36,910 bases of DNA. Origin: Polyangiaceae bacterium. GTDB lineage: Bacteria; Myxococcota_A; Polyangia; Polyangiales; Polyangiaceae. A program made the translations under genes and the position numbers. Location of the stretch: NCBI GenBank assembly GCA_013361525.1, contig JABFXY010000052.1:1-36910 (forward strand), written 5' to 3'. Below the pieces are notes generated by a model. It saw nothing but the letters and a program-made list of their open reading frames with translations. It made no database searches and had not been told where the DNA came from. This document shows positions 25,469-32,868 of this stretch, one piece after another; the first letter of the stretch is position 1, and every line of letters begins with the position of its first letter.

Positions 25469-27667
25469 TCAATCGAGGAGCGAGAAGCCTCGAACGATAT
25501 CGTCCGCAGACAGATCGGTTCCGCTCATGTCGGCGAGGAGCGCGTACAGCATCGAGCCGGACCCGACGATGATCATCGATGGCCCCTTCTTGCAGGTCAG
25601 CTTCCGAGCGGGGAGACGCCCGATGTGGACATCCGAGCGCTCGGGCACGCATTTATTCTGGAGGACCATCCCAGCGAGCGCCTGCTCCATGTAATCGCGC
25701 AAGAAGCCTTCGTCGACGCCGGGGAGGTTCAACGCCATGACGATGAACGATCCACCTTTCGGGCGACGCGCTTCGTAGAGGCCGGCGGCTTGGAGCTGCA
25801 CGGGAAAGGCCCGCGGCTCGACCGTCCACGACGAGTCCGAAAATGCCATCTTGAATCCGAAGCGATGGTGGAAGAACGCGATACCCGTCCCCTCGTTCTT
25901 CATCTCCGTTTCGACCGCGATGCGCTCGTCGAATGACATGCCTTCGACGAGCTTCTTCGTATCGGCGTCCGCGGCCTCGACGAAGGATTCGATACCCGAC
26001 GTCACGACGTGCACGAAGCTGTCGGGGCGGCGGATCGTCACGACGTCCGCGCGTGCCTGCATACCACTCAGGAGATAGGGCACGCTCGCGCGACTCATCG
26101 TCGAGAGTGCCGGCTTCGCCTCGGCCTCCAGATCGGACGGTGTCACGCCAATGACGTTTGCGGCGACCATCTTTTGCGCAGACAACATGTCCGCCTCGAC
26201 GGGGCCGATGATGAGATGCGTCTGCACACCGTATTGCGGGCGCTGCAACGCGAGCGCGAACGACGTTTGCCCCGTGGAATCGTATAGCTCGCCCTCGATC
26301 GGGTCGGGCGGAAGCGCCATCCGAAGACCGAGCTTGTGATGCCGAAAGCCGCTCGCGCGCAAGGAACGATCGTCGGCGACGAGCCGCGTCGGGTCCTCTG
26401 TGGGAAGCTCCTTTTGAAGGTCGGCCGCCTGGCCATCCGACAGGATCTCGATGCCTTCGAGGACGGCCGCGATCTTGTCCGCGACTTCGGCGCGCTGTGA
26501 GGGTGCAGCGATCGAGCGCAACGTGATGGTGCGGCCGTCGACAGCAATCATGCCCGAAATCGTCTCGTAGGGGCCGGGGCTCGCAAATGCGAACAAGTCG
26601 ATGGAGCGATTGCCTACTTTCTTGGTCACGAAGCTGCCCGTCGGAGCAGGGACGCCTTCGGCCTGCGCTCGAAGGGCCGCGTCTTGCGCGGCATACGTCG
26701 ATGCCGGCACGGCGAGCGGAGGATCCGACTGAATGCCTATCGTCGCGCCTTTTGCCACCACGACGACCGCGGCCTCGGGGTGAATGGCCGCTGCGTCGCG
26801 CTGGACGACGAGGCCCATTCCCTCGGGGACGGTGACACGAATTCGCTGCGCCGGGCTCACGAACATGCGCTCCTCGACCCGAAAGAGGCGATTGGGTGCG
26901 ACGCGCCGCTGCGGAACGATGGCGCGCCCACGCACCTCGCCGTCCAACAGCTCGACCGCGTCCTCGAGCTTTATCTCGCAAGGCTTCAGGCCGGCTTTCG
27001 CCTTCCACGTCGAGAGGCGGAGCAGCCAACCGTCGCGCGGAACGAAGATGTGCTCGAACACCGTCGGGACGCCGAGCTCCGCGCTCTCGAGCGTGATCCG
27101 AACGGCGGGGAACGAGCCGAAACGCACCGCGGTGGGGGCGCTCGCGGTTCCCGGCGTTCCCGTGGCCTTGGCGAGCGCGACGGCTGCTTGCTCCGCGTCG
27201 ATGCCCGGGGAGTAATCGGGGACGACGGCCATGTGACACGAGTCCCGCATGAGGCCGCCAATCGCAAACGGGTAGACGCGGGAAGCATCGGAGGGGTGCA
27301 ATACCTTGCTGCCTTCTCCCTGCCACCGAATGCGAACTTTGAAGTCTTCGTCGGTGTAGTCCCGCGTCGCGTCGTTGTCGGAATCGGGCACGATGCGCGT
27401 CGCGACGTCTTCCTGCTGGCGGCGAAGCTCCTCCTTTTCGTGCTCCGTCGCCTGGCGGCGCTCGCGGTAGTGGCGGACGCCGTAAAACACCAGCCCGCCG
27501 ACGAGCGACATCGCAATGAGCGCCACGACGATGATGATCGCGACGGGACCGCCACGCTTCGGAGCGGGCGGACGGTAGCCGCCGTATTGCCCGCCGCCAT
27601 ATTGCCCGCCACCGCCGTATTGGCCTCCCGGCGAGCCACCCCCAAATGAACCGCCCCCGGGACTCAT
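25469..27667 (-). CDS. Membrane protein with four diverged ~150-residue repeats
   Basis: This is a 732-residue protein from ATG at 27667; an ATG at 27676 is the alternative. The N terminus is Gly/Tyr/Gln-rich (GGQYGGG repeats), then one transmembrane helix (PVAIIIVVALIAMSLVGGLVFYG, about residues 42-64) and a charged juxtamembrane helix. The remainder, outside the cell, divides into four units of roughly 150 residues starting near residues 105, 262, 420 and 578. Each begins with an HH/F-type strand (for example GFRHHKLGLRMA and AFFHHRFGFKMA) and ends with a strand, a helix and a short hydrophobic-Gly-Leu-Asp/Glu-like element (AVELLDG, GIEILSDG, EGMSFDE, GFSLLD). I do not recognise the family. 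Topology is type II-like. It converges with the helicase gene 11 bases away. Confidence 0.8.
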   Translation of the reverse strand: MSPGGGSFGGGSPGGQYGGGGQYGGGQYGGYRPPAPKRGGPVAIIIVVALIAMSLVGGLVFYGVRHYRERRQATEHEKEELRRQQEDVATRIVPDSDNDATRDYTDEDFKVRIRWQGEGSKVLHPSDASRVYPFAIGGLMRDSCHMAVVPDYSPGIDAEQAAVALAKATGTPGTASAPTAVRFGSFPAVRITLESAELGVPTVFEHIFVPRDGWLLRLSTWKAKAGLKPCEIKLEDAVELLDGEVRGRAIVPQRRVAPNRLFRVEERMFVSPAQRIRVTVPEGMGLVVQRDAAAIHPEAAVVVVAKGATIGIQSDPPLAVPASTYAAQDAALRAQAEGVPAPTGSFVTKKVGNRSIDLFAFASPGPYETISGMIAVDGRTITLRSIAAPSQRAEVADKIAAVLEGIEILSDGQAADLQKELPTEDPTRLVADDRSLRASGFRHHKLGLRMALPPDPIEGELYDSTGQTSFALALQRPQYGVQTHLIIGPVEADMLSAQKMVAANVIGVTPSDLEAEAKPALSTMSRASVPYLLSGMQARADVVTIRRPDSFVHVVTSGIESFVEAADADTKKLVEGMSFDERIAVETEMKNEGTGIAFFHHRFGFKMAFSDSSWTVEPRAFPVQLQAAGLYEARRPKGGSFIVMALNLPGVDEGFLRDYMEQALAGMVLQNKCVPERSDVHIGRLPARKLTCKKGPSMIIVGSGSMLYALLADMSGTDLSADDIVRGFSLLD
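27581..27628 (-). repeat. Fifteen-base tandem repeats encoding Gly-Gln-Tyr-Gly units
   Basis: Three near-identical 15-base copies (27581-27595, 27596-27610, then a diverged copy at 27614-27628) encode GGQYG-type repeats in the cytosolic tail of the four-repeat membrane protein. Copies one and two differ by a single base. Such short tandem repeats can change copy number by slippage. Confidence 0.75.
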
Positions 27668-27707
27668 GCCTTCCATACGAGCTGGTAGACGTGGCACGGC
27701 CCCGACA

Positions 27708-27724
27708 GGGCGACAAGCTCGCCC
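27708..27724 (-). terminator. Hairpin after the radical SAM gene
   Basis: GGGCGA (27708-27713) and TCGCCC (27719-27724) form a six-base stem with a five-base loop, about 20 bases past the stop codon of the radical SAM gene. No T-run follows, so the terminator role is weakly supported. Confidence 0.3.
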
Positions 27725-27743
27725 CTAAGCGGTAAATGCGGAG

Positions 27744-28613
27744 TCAGAGCCCGCGCGTGTGCTCCGCGCGAAGGGGCACCTTTCCGTCGAGCGCGGCGTC
27801 GATGATGCCGACGATTCGCTCGCGATCCCTCGGGAGGCGCCCCCCGAGCGGGAGGTAGTTGGACGCGTGATTCGTGCGAAACAGCGCATCGCGCGGGCGC
27901 GCGACGTCCACCATCGTTCTCAGCTCGGCGAGCAGCGACGGGACAGGCGGCACCTCGAAGCGACCTCTCTTCGCGAGTGTGTAGAGCGGTGTGCCTTCAA
28001 CGATCGTCACCGTGAGCGCGGAGAAGTACTCGGGGTCCATGTCGGTGACGAGCTTGCCCGTCGCGCGAGCGTGCTCCTCCGCTCGGTCGCCTGCGACGCC
28101 GAGCAGCGCAATCACGCTCAGCTCCATTCCTGCGGCGTGCGCGCGCCGGGCCGCCTCGACGTGTGCAGCGGCGTCGTCGCCCTTCGCGATGCGCTTCAGC
28201 GTCACGTCGTCACCCGACTCGGGTCCAATGTAGAGCAACGACAACCCCGCGGCACGCAGCCTGCGGAGCTCTTCGTCCGACTTTTCGAGGATGTTGCGCG
28301 CCATCGCATAGGCCGACACGCGACGAAGCCGAGGAAACAAGCGACGCGCTCGCTCGAGGATCGGCAGCCAATGGTCCATCGGCATCACGAGGGCATCACC
28401 GTCGGCGACGAACAGCTTCTCCACCTGGTCGCCGACCGCCCGCGCCGCGACATCCAGATCCTCGAGCGATTCGGACAAGGCACGAATGCGAAAGTCCTTG
28501 TCGCGGTACATGTCGCAATAGGTGCAGTGGTTCCACGAGCACCCAATCGTTGCCTGGAGAATCAGCGCATCCGATTCGGACGGCGGACGGTAGAGCTTGC
28601 CTTCGTAACGCAT
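27744..28613 (-). CDS. Radical SAM protein with a CX4CX2C cluster motif
   Basis: This is a 289-residue protein, essentially a single radical SAM domain. The [4Fe-4S] motif is C25-x4-C30-x2-C33 (GCSWNHCTYC), with four rather than three residues in the first gap; this pattern occurs in a set of Elp3/HemN-like and YgiQ-related proteins. Downstream are the glycine-rich and beta-barrel strands (KLFVADGDALVMP, RRVSAYAMARNI, LLYIGPESGDD, LSVIALLGVAGD). There is no TRAM, B12-binding or SPASM domain, so the substrate cannot be named. It is 22 bases from the NIF3-family gene and transcribed with it. It is probably cytosolic and anaerobically active. Confidence 0.87.
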   Translation of the reverse strand: MRYEGKLYRPPSESDALILQATIGCSWNHCTYCDMYRDKDFRIRALSESLEDLDVAARAVGDQVEKLFVADGDALVMPMDHWLPILERARRLFPRLRRVSAYAMARNILEKSDEELRRLRAAGLSLLYIGPESGDDVTLKRIAKGDDAAAHVEAARRAHAAGMELSVIALLGVAGDRAEEHARATGKLVTDMDPEYFSALTVTIVEGTPLYTLAKRGRFEVPPVPSLLAELRTMVDVARPRDALFRTNHASNYLPLGGRLPRDRERIVGIIDAALDGKVPLRAEHTRGL

Positions 28614-28635
28614 CGCGAGCGAGATAACCTGTCAA

Positions 28636-29448
28636 TCACCCCGCGGGTACCGTCAGCACCGGGTCGCGATCGCGCTTGGAGACCACGACCTCGACGGTGC
28701 CTTGAAGGGTCGTTTGCAGCCGATCCGCGAGGGTCGGGAGGTAGCCGCGCTCCGACCCTGTGTGCTCGGCGAGAATGACGCTGATCCCGGCCTCCACCGC
28801 GGCGAGCACGTCGTGGTGACGCATCTCCCCCGTGATGAAGAGATCGATGCCGCGTGCCTTGGAGAGGAGCGGCCCACCGGCGCCGGCCGCGACCGCTGCC
28901 GCCGCAATGGGGGCGCCGCGCAGGTGTCGCTCCGCGCTCGCGACGCGGAGCGAACCGAGACCGAGGTGTTTTCGTGCACGCGCGACGACGTTCTCGAGGT
29001 TGTCGGGCGCCGATACATCGAGATGCCTGCCTTGGCCCGCCTCGGGGCGGAGCGGGTGGGGGACGAGGGGGCGCGTCGTGCCTTCCCCTGCGGCGCGCGC
29101 GAGCCAATCGTTCAACCCGTCCGGCGCCGAGTCGAGCGCCGTGTGCGGCGAATACACCGCGAGCCCGCGCTCGACGCACCGAAGAACGATGCGTTCGGAG
29201 GCGACGTCGCGACGCAGCCGCTTTTTGCCGTCGAACAGGATTGGGTGGTAACTGACGATGGCGTCGGCGGCTTGGTCGAGCGCTTCGTCGATCACCGCGT
29301 CGGTGAGATCGATCGTCACGACGGCTCGGGTGACTTGGAGCCCCTCGCGTCCCGGCAGAAGCAGCCCAACGTTGTCCCAAGGCTCGGCGAGGGAAGGCGG
29401 AGCGAGCAGCTCCATCGCGTCGACGAGCGTGGTGAGCGAAACGGCCAT
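28636..29448 (-). CDS. NIF3/DUF34-family metal-binding protein, NIF3L1-like
   Basis: This is a 270-residue protein of the Nif3/DUF34 family (GTP cyclohydrolase 1 type 2-like, dinuclear metal centre). EPWDNVGLLL (23-31) is the family start motif. Ligand candidates are H68 (SYHPILF), H102 and D106 (YSPHTALDSAPDGLNDWLA), and His/Glu in AEHTGSE near residue 235. The first His of the usual HH pair is Tyr, as I recall for eukaryotic NIF3L1, and the SPHTAxDxAPxGxNxWLA segment is also strikingly like NIF3L1. It lacks the large central insertion of many bacterial members. The start at 29448 is chosen because the longer in-frame form runs into the promoter region of the divergent gene. Function is not established; it may act on metabolites or in tRNA metabolism. 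Confidence 0.88.
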   Translation of the reverse strand: MAVSLTTLVDAMELLAPPSLAEPWDNVGLLLPGREGLQVTRAVVTIDLTDAVIDEALDQAADAIVSYHPILFDGKKRLRRDVASERIVLRCVERGLAVYSPHTALDSAPDGLNDWLARAAGEGTTRPLVPHPLRPEAGQGRHLDVSAPDNLENVVARARKHLGLGSLRVASAERHLRGAPIAAAAVAAGAGGPLLSKARGIDLFITGEMRHHDVLAAVEAGISVILAEHTGSERGYLPTLADRLQTTLQGTVEVVVSKRDRDPVLTVPAG

Positions 29449-29495
29449 GCGCCGAGCTTGGCTCGTGGGTCGTTCGCTCGTCAATCGCTCGGCGC
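29449..29495. promoter_or_regulatory. Nine-bp inverted repeat in the NIF3-TANGO2 divergent promoter
   Basis: GCGCCGAGC (29449-29457) and GCTCGGCGC (29487-29495) are perfect inverted copies 29 bases apart. The left arm touches the NIF3 start codon and the right arm is 36 bases from the TANGO2 start. It may be a divergent-promoter operator or leader hairpin. GC-rich chance remains possible. Confidence 0.4.
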
Positions 29496-29530
29496 TTGTC
29501 TTCGAGACGGGCCGCACCAAGATGGCCACT

Positions 29531-30286
29531 ATGTGTCTCCTCGCGCTGGCGGTCGATCCTCATCCGTCGCTTCGGTTCGTGCTCGCCGCGAACCGTGACG
29601 AGGCGTTCGAGCGGCCCACGCGCGAAGCCCATTTCTGGGACGACGCCCCCGACGTTCTCGCAGGGCGAGATCTGCGAGCAGGGGGTACTTGGCTCGGCGT
29701 GACGCGCGCGGGCAGGCTCGCGGCGATTACGAACGTGCGCGACCCCGCGGCTCGACGAGAGGGGAGATCGCGCGGCGAGATCCCTCGCGGCTTCCTCGTG
29801 GGCTCGCATCCCGCGGCTTCGTTCGCGGACGACTTGCGCGGACGCGCTCGGGACTACCCCTCGTTCAACGTCTTTGCGGGCGACGCCGACGGCTGTTTCT
29901 ACGTGAACGAGCGCGATGAAGGGTCGGTTCCGCTCGGGCAGGGCGTCCACGTCGTCTCCAATGGCCGCCTCGGTGATCCCTGGCCCAAGGTCGGCAAAGC
30001 GCGCTTCGTCCTCGGCACTGCCGTCTCCGGTGACGGCGCCGTGGACGTCGAGGCGTTGTTTCGATTGCTGAGCGACGACCGGCAAGCCCCCGACGAAGAG
30101 CTTCCGTCGACGGGTGTCCCGCTCGAAATCGAGCGGATGCTTTCTCCGCTCTTCATTCGCGGCGCAGCCTACGGAACGCGCTGCTCGACCGTCGTCGTCA
30201 TGTATCGAAATGGTCGAATCGGCTTCGAGGAGCGATCCTTCGGCCCCAATGCGATGCCGCTCGGGACGGTGTCGGTGAATCTTTGA
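29531..30286 (+). CDS. TANGO2/NRDE-family protein
   Basis: This is a 251-residue protein of the NRDE/TANGO2 family (PF05742). It starts with the family's conserved MC (MCLLALAVDP), followed by ANRDE (N21 to E24), TWLGVTRAGRLAAITNVRDP and a C-terminal TRCSTVVVM segment. The conserved Cys at position 2 is typical and resembles an N-terminal nucleophile arrangement. An upstream in-frame ATG at 29522 would place three residues before MC and is less likely. In animals the family is linked to haem handling and Golgi/mitochondrial lipid phenotypes; the bacterial role is not known. It is cytosolic and divergent from the NIF3 homologue. Confidence 0.9.
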   Translation: MCLLALAVDPHPSLRFVLAANRDEAFERPTREAHFWDDAPDVLAGRDLRAGGTWLGVTRAGRLAAITNVRDPAARREGRSRGEIPRGFLVGSHPAASFADDLRGRARDYPSFNVFAGDADGCFYVNERDEGSVPLGQGVHVVSNGRLGDPWPKVGKARFVLGTAVSGDGAVDVEALFRLLSDDRQAPDEELPSTGVPLEIERMLSPLFIRGAAYGTRCSTVVVMYRNGRIGFEERSFGPNAMPLGTVSVNL

Positions 30287-30488
30287 ACGACGCCACCCGT
30301 CTGTGATTCGGCGTCATCCGCGGGCGCACACCAGCGCTGAACCCGCCCTTGCTCAAGGGAGGATCGCGCGTCGCCCAGGATTCGTCGCCGAAGACACACC
30401 CACACGCGAACTGTCGATTGCGAACGGCGAGCACGGCCTCTCATGAGCCCCCGAGGCGGAAGGCACGGACGCTGCTTTGGGCCGCCGC
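30287..30488. other. Non-coding stretch between TANGO2 and the protease gene
   Basis: About 200 bases contain no plausible gene. GACGCC (30289-30294) and GGCGTC (30310-30315) could form a weak hairpin just after the TANGO2 stop, and CCCTTGCTCAAGGG further on is a small near-palindrome. I see no clear promoter elements. The region must hold the start signals of the protease-lectin gene. Confidence 0.4.
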
Positions 30489-31499
30489 ATGCGCAAGGCT
30501 GCCCTCGCCACGTTGCTCGCCTCCCTCGTTGCCGTTTCAGGCTGCATTCCGGAAGCGGAGATCGACGACGAGGCCACCGACGAAGACGCCGAGAATCTCT
30601 TCGTCGCCTCGAAGACCATCTGGCCCTCCACCGAGATCCCCGTCTGCTGGGTCAACACCGGTCCTGACCAAGCTGCCCAGATGGAATGGACCCGGGACGC
30701 CGTCCGCAAATCGTGGGAGGCGGTCTCCCAGGTACGCTTCACGGGGTGGGGGACGTGCAATGGCACGAAGTCCGGCGTGCGCATCAAAATCGCCGACGAA
30801 AACCCCTATTCGTTCATCGGGACCGGGGGCAACAACAACGGTCGCGACCATTCGATGCTGCTCAACTTTACGTTCGCGAATTGGTCGCAGGTCTGTCAAA
30901 ATCAGCTCGAATACTGCATTCGCACCATTGCGGTGCACGAGTTCGGGCATGCTCTCGGCTTCGACCACGAGCAGAACCGACCGAATTCGCCGTCTTGGTG
31001 CGCACACGACGCGCAGGGGAGCGGCGATACGACCATTGGCCCGTGGGACCTCGACTCGGTGATGAACTACTGCAACCCTGAATGGTCGGGTGACGGCACC
31101 TTGAGCGCGATCGACGTGCAGGGCGTGCAGCAGGTATACGGCGCGCCGGTCGAGGGGTGTGGACTGCTCGGTGGCGGCGCCCAGCTCGTGCGCGGGCAGA
31201 GCCTCTGGTCGTGCGACGGCCGCTTCGAGCTGGCCATGCAGACCGACGGCAACCTGGTGCTCTATCAAGCCGGGGTCGGCCCGCTGTGGGCGACCGGCAC
31301 GAACGGCAAACCCGGCCAGCGCGCGATCATGCAGCCCGACGGCAACTTCGTCCTCTATTCGGATACGAACAAAGCGCTTTGGGCGAGCGGGACGAACAAA
31401 CACGCAGGCGCTCGCCTCGCGGTCCAAAATGACGGCAACGTCGTCGTTTATACGCCCGACAACAAGCCGCTTTGGGCGTCGAATACCTGTTGTCGGTGA
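30489..31499 (+). CDS. Lipoprotein: metzincin-type metalloprotease fused to a bulb-lectin domain
   Basis: This is a 336-residue protein from ATG at 30489; a TTG at 30477 is the alternative. The signal peptide ends VSGC with Cys19 the lipidation site. The protease domain (about 45-220) carries HEFGHALGFDHE (H150, E151, H154, G157, H160, E161), the HExxHxxGxxHE form seen in astacins, and a Met-turn SVMNY (M192). The C-terminal domain has three exact QxDxNxVxY mannose-binding motifs (starting Q251, Q282 and Q313), the hallmark of B-type bulb lectins and related bacterial lectins. Several Cys pairs suggest disulphides. The likely role is a cell-surface protease held to glycans of prey, matrix or self. 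It converges on the second DUF1552 gene seven bases away. Confidence 0.9.
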   Translation: MRKAALATLLASLVAVSGCIPEAEIDDEATDEDAENLFVASKTIWPSTEIPVCWVNTGPDQAAQMEWTRDAVRKSWEAVSQVRFTGWGTCNGTKSGVRIKIADENPYSFIGTGGNNNGRDHSMLLNFTFANWSQVCQNQLEYCIRTIAVHEFGHALGFDHEQNRPNSPSWCAHDAQGSGDTTIGPWDLDSVMNYCNPEWSGDGTLSAIDVQGVQQVYGAPVEGCGLLGGGAQLVRGQSLWSCDGRFELAMQTDGNLVLYQAGVGPLWATGTNGKPGQRAIMQPDGNFVLYSDTNKALWASGTNKHAGARLAVQNDGNVVVYTPDNKPLWASNTCCR

Positions 31500-31506
31500 G
31501 GCGCGG

Positions 31507-32868
31507 CTAGCCTGCGGCGAGAATGTCGGAGAAATGCTCCGTCGTCTCGCCGCCGTTGAATCCGAACGACGGCGTCTCGATCCCGAGGGCGCGCAGCATC
31601 GTCACGTGGGCTTTGCTGTAGTTGCCATTGGGCTCGCGGACGTGGACGCCCTGGCGAATGGCGCCATTGCAACGCCCGACCATCAGACACGGCATCTCCG
31701 CGACGCTGTGCTGCCACCCCTCGCCGTATTCGGAGACGCCAAAGACGAGGGAGCGGTCGAGGATGGAGTTGCCGTCCGGGTCGACGGTCGCCTGCATTTT
31801 CCCGAGGAACGCGGCGAAGGCCTGCATTTGGTACGCAGTAATCGCTCGAATCGCTTGCCAATCGCCGCCGTGACAGGTCGCGTGCATGTCGTTCGGGACG
31901 CCGAGGTTGTTGAAGACGTGCGTCGTCGCCGGTGACGTGAGCATGAAGGAAAAGACGCGGGTCACGTTGCAAGCGAGCGCCCTCGCGAGGAGCTCGCCCA
32001 TGATCTCCGCCTTGGCCACGAGATCCTGTGTCGCCGCTGGCGCCTCGGGGGCCTCACAAACGGCGCCCGTCGCGTCGAGGCGGTGTTGAATGCTCTCGAT
32101 ATGGGTCAGGTGCTCCTCGACGCGGGCCCGATCGGTCGCGCCGAGGCGACCCGTCAGGCTCTTCGCGTCCTCGCGCACGGCGTCGAGCAGCGACGCTCGA
32201 CGCTTCAAGGCCTCGGTATCGGTCGGCACCGAGAAGAGGAGATTGAAGAGCTGCCCCGGCTCCATGATGGGGAGGTTGAGCGAATCGGGGCCGTTGTACG
32301 AGATCGCGTTCCAATGGCCATAATCGTGGAAACGCGCGTTGCTCGCGCCGAGGACCAGCGATTGATAGAGCGGCTGGCCCGTCGCGTAGAACTGTGGATG
32401 TTTGGCGACGTATTGGTCGAGCGTCGGCCGGAGCGCGGTGAGTGTGTGCGACGGGTGGTCGAAGCCTTCGGGCCGAATTCGATCCCCGGTCATCGCGACC
32501 ATGAAGCCCCGCATGTGCCCGTCCTCTTGGCCGGGCGGTGACGGCGGGACCTCGGTGTGGGGCGTGAGGCCGGTAACGATCGTCGGCTGGAACGCCGCAA
32601 TGGGTTGCAATAGCTCGCTCGGCGCGTAACCAGCGCCTTGCGCGGCCGGCGTCCACAAGTCCGAGTAGCCGGCTTGTGCAGACCCGTGCCCCGCGTGCCA
32701 TGGCAGCCCGTTTGCCCAATAGAAGATGCCGAAGATCGGAGGTTGGGTCGCGGCGCTGGCCGGGGATGCGCCCAACATCGCCTCGAGGGTCGGCAGCCCG
32801 AGCGCGACCGCCGTGCCGCCGATCGCCCCTCGCAACATCGTGCGTCGTGAGAGCTTCTTGGCGATCAT
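31507..32868 (-). CDS. DUF1552 protein, Tat-exported (copy 2)
   Basis: This 453-residue protein starts at ATG 32868 with a twin-arginine leader SRRTMLRGAIGG followed by a hydrophobic stretch and SPASA cleavage. A longer upstream reading in the same frame lies under the DUF1592 gene and is rejected. It belongs to the DUF1552 family and shares with copy 1 the leader style, LTGLTPH-like text, an LDxVxEDAK-type helix (LLDAVREDAKSLTGRLG), and the Cys/Thr segment LACNVTRVFSF. The start ATG overlaps the DUF1592 stop by one base (TAATG). Divergence from copy 1 is high, so this is an old duplication or independent acquisition rather than a recent repeat. Confidence 0.9.
   Translation of the reverse strand: MIAKKLSRRTMLRGAIGGTAVALGLPTLEAMLGASPASAATQPPIFGIFYWANGLPWHAGHGSAQAGYSDLWTPAAQGAGYAPSELLQPIAAFQPTIVTGLTPHTEVPPSPPGQEDGHMRGFMVAMTGDRIRPEGFDHPSHTLTALRPTLDQYVAKHPQFYATGQPLYQSLVLGASNARFHDYGHWNAISYNGPDSLNLPIMEPGQLFNLLFSVPTDTEALKRRASLLDAVREDAKSLTGRLGATDRARVEEHLTHIESIQHRLDATGAVCEAPEAPAATQDLVAKAEIMGELLARALACNVTRVFSFMLTSPATTHVFNNLGVPNDMHATCHGGDWQAIRAITAYQMQAFAAFLGKMQATVDPDGNSILDRSLVFGVSEYGEGWQHSVAEMPCLMVGRCNGAIRQGVHVREPNGNYSKAHVTMLRALGIETPSFGFNGGETTEHFSDILAAG

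Noticed and set aside
24129..25652. A 507-codon minus-strand frame
   Set aside because: It is opposite the C-terminal domain of the Lhr-type helicase and has no domain; long antisense frames are common at this base composition.
28562..30085. A 507-codon minus-strand frame across NIF3 and TANGO2
   Set aside because: It crosses two well-supported genes in other frames and has shadow-type composition.
30348..30361. CCCTTGCTCAAGGG as a terminator after TANGO2
   Set aside because: The stem is at most five base pairs with a tiny loop, has no T-run and is more than 60 bases past the stop codon.
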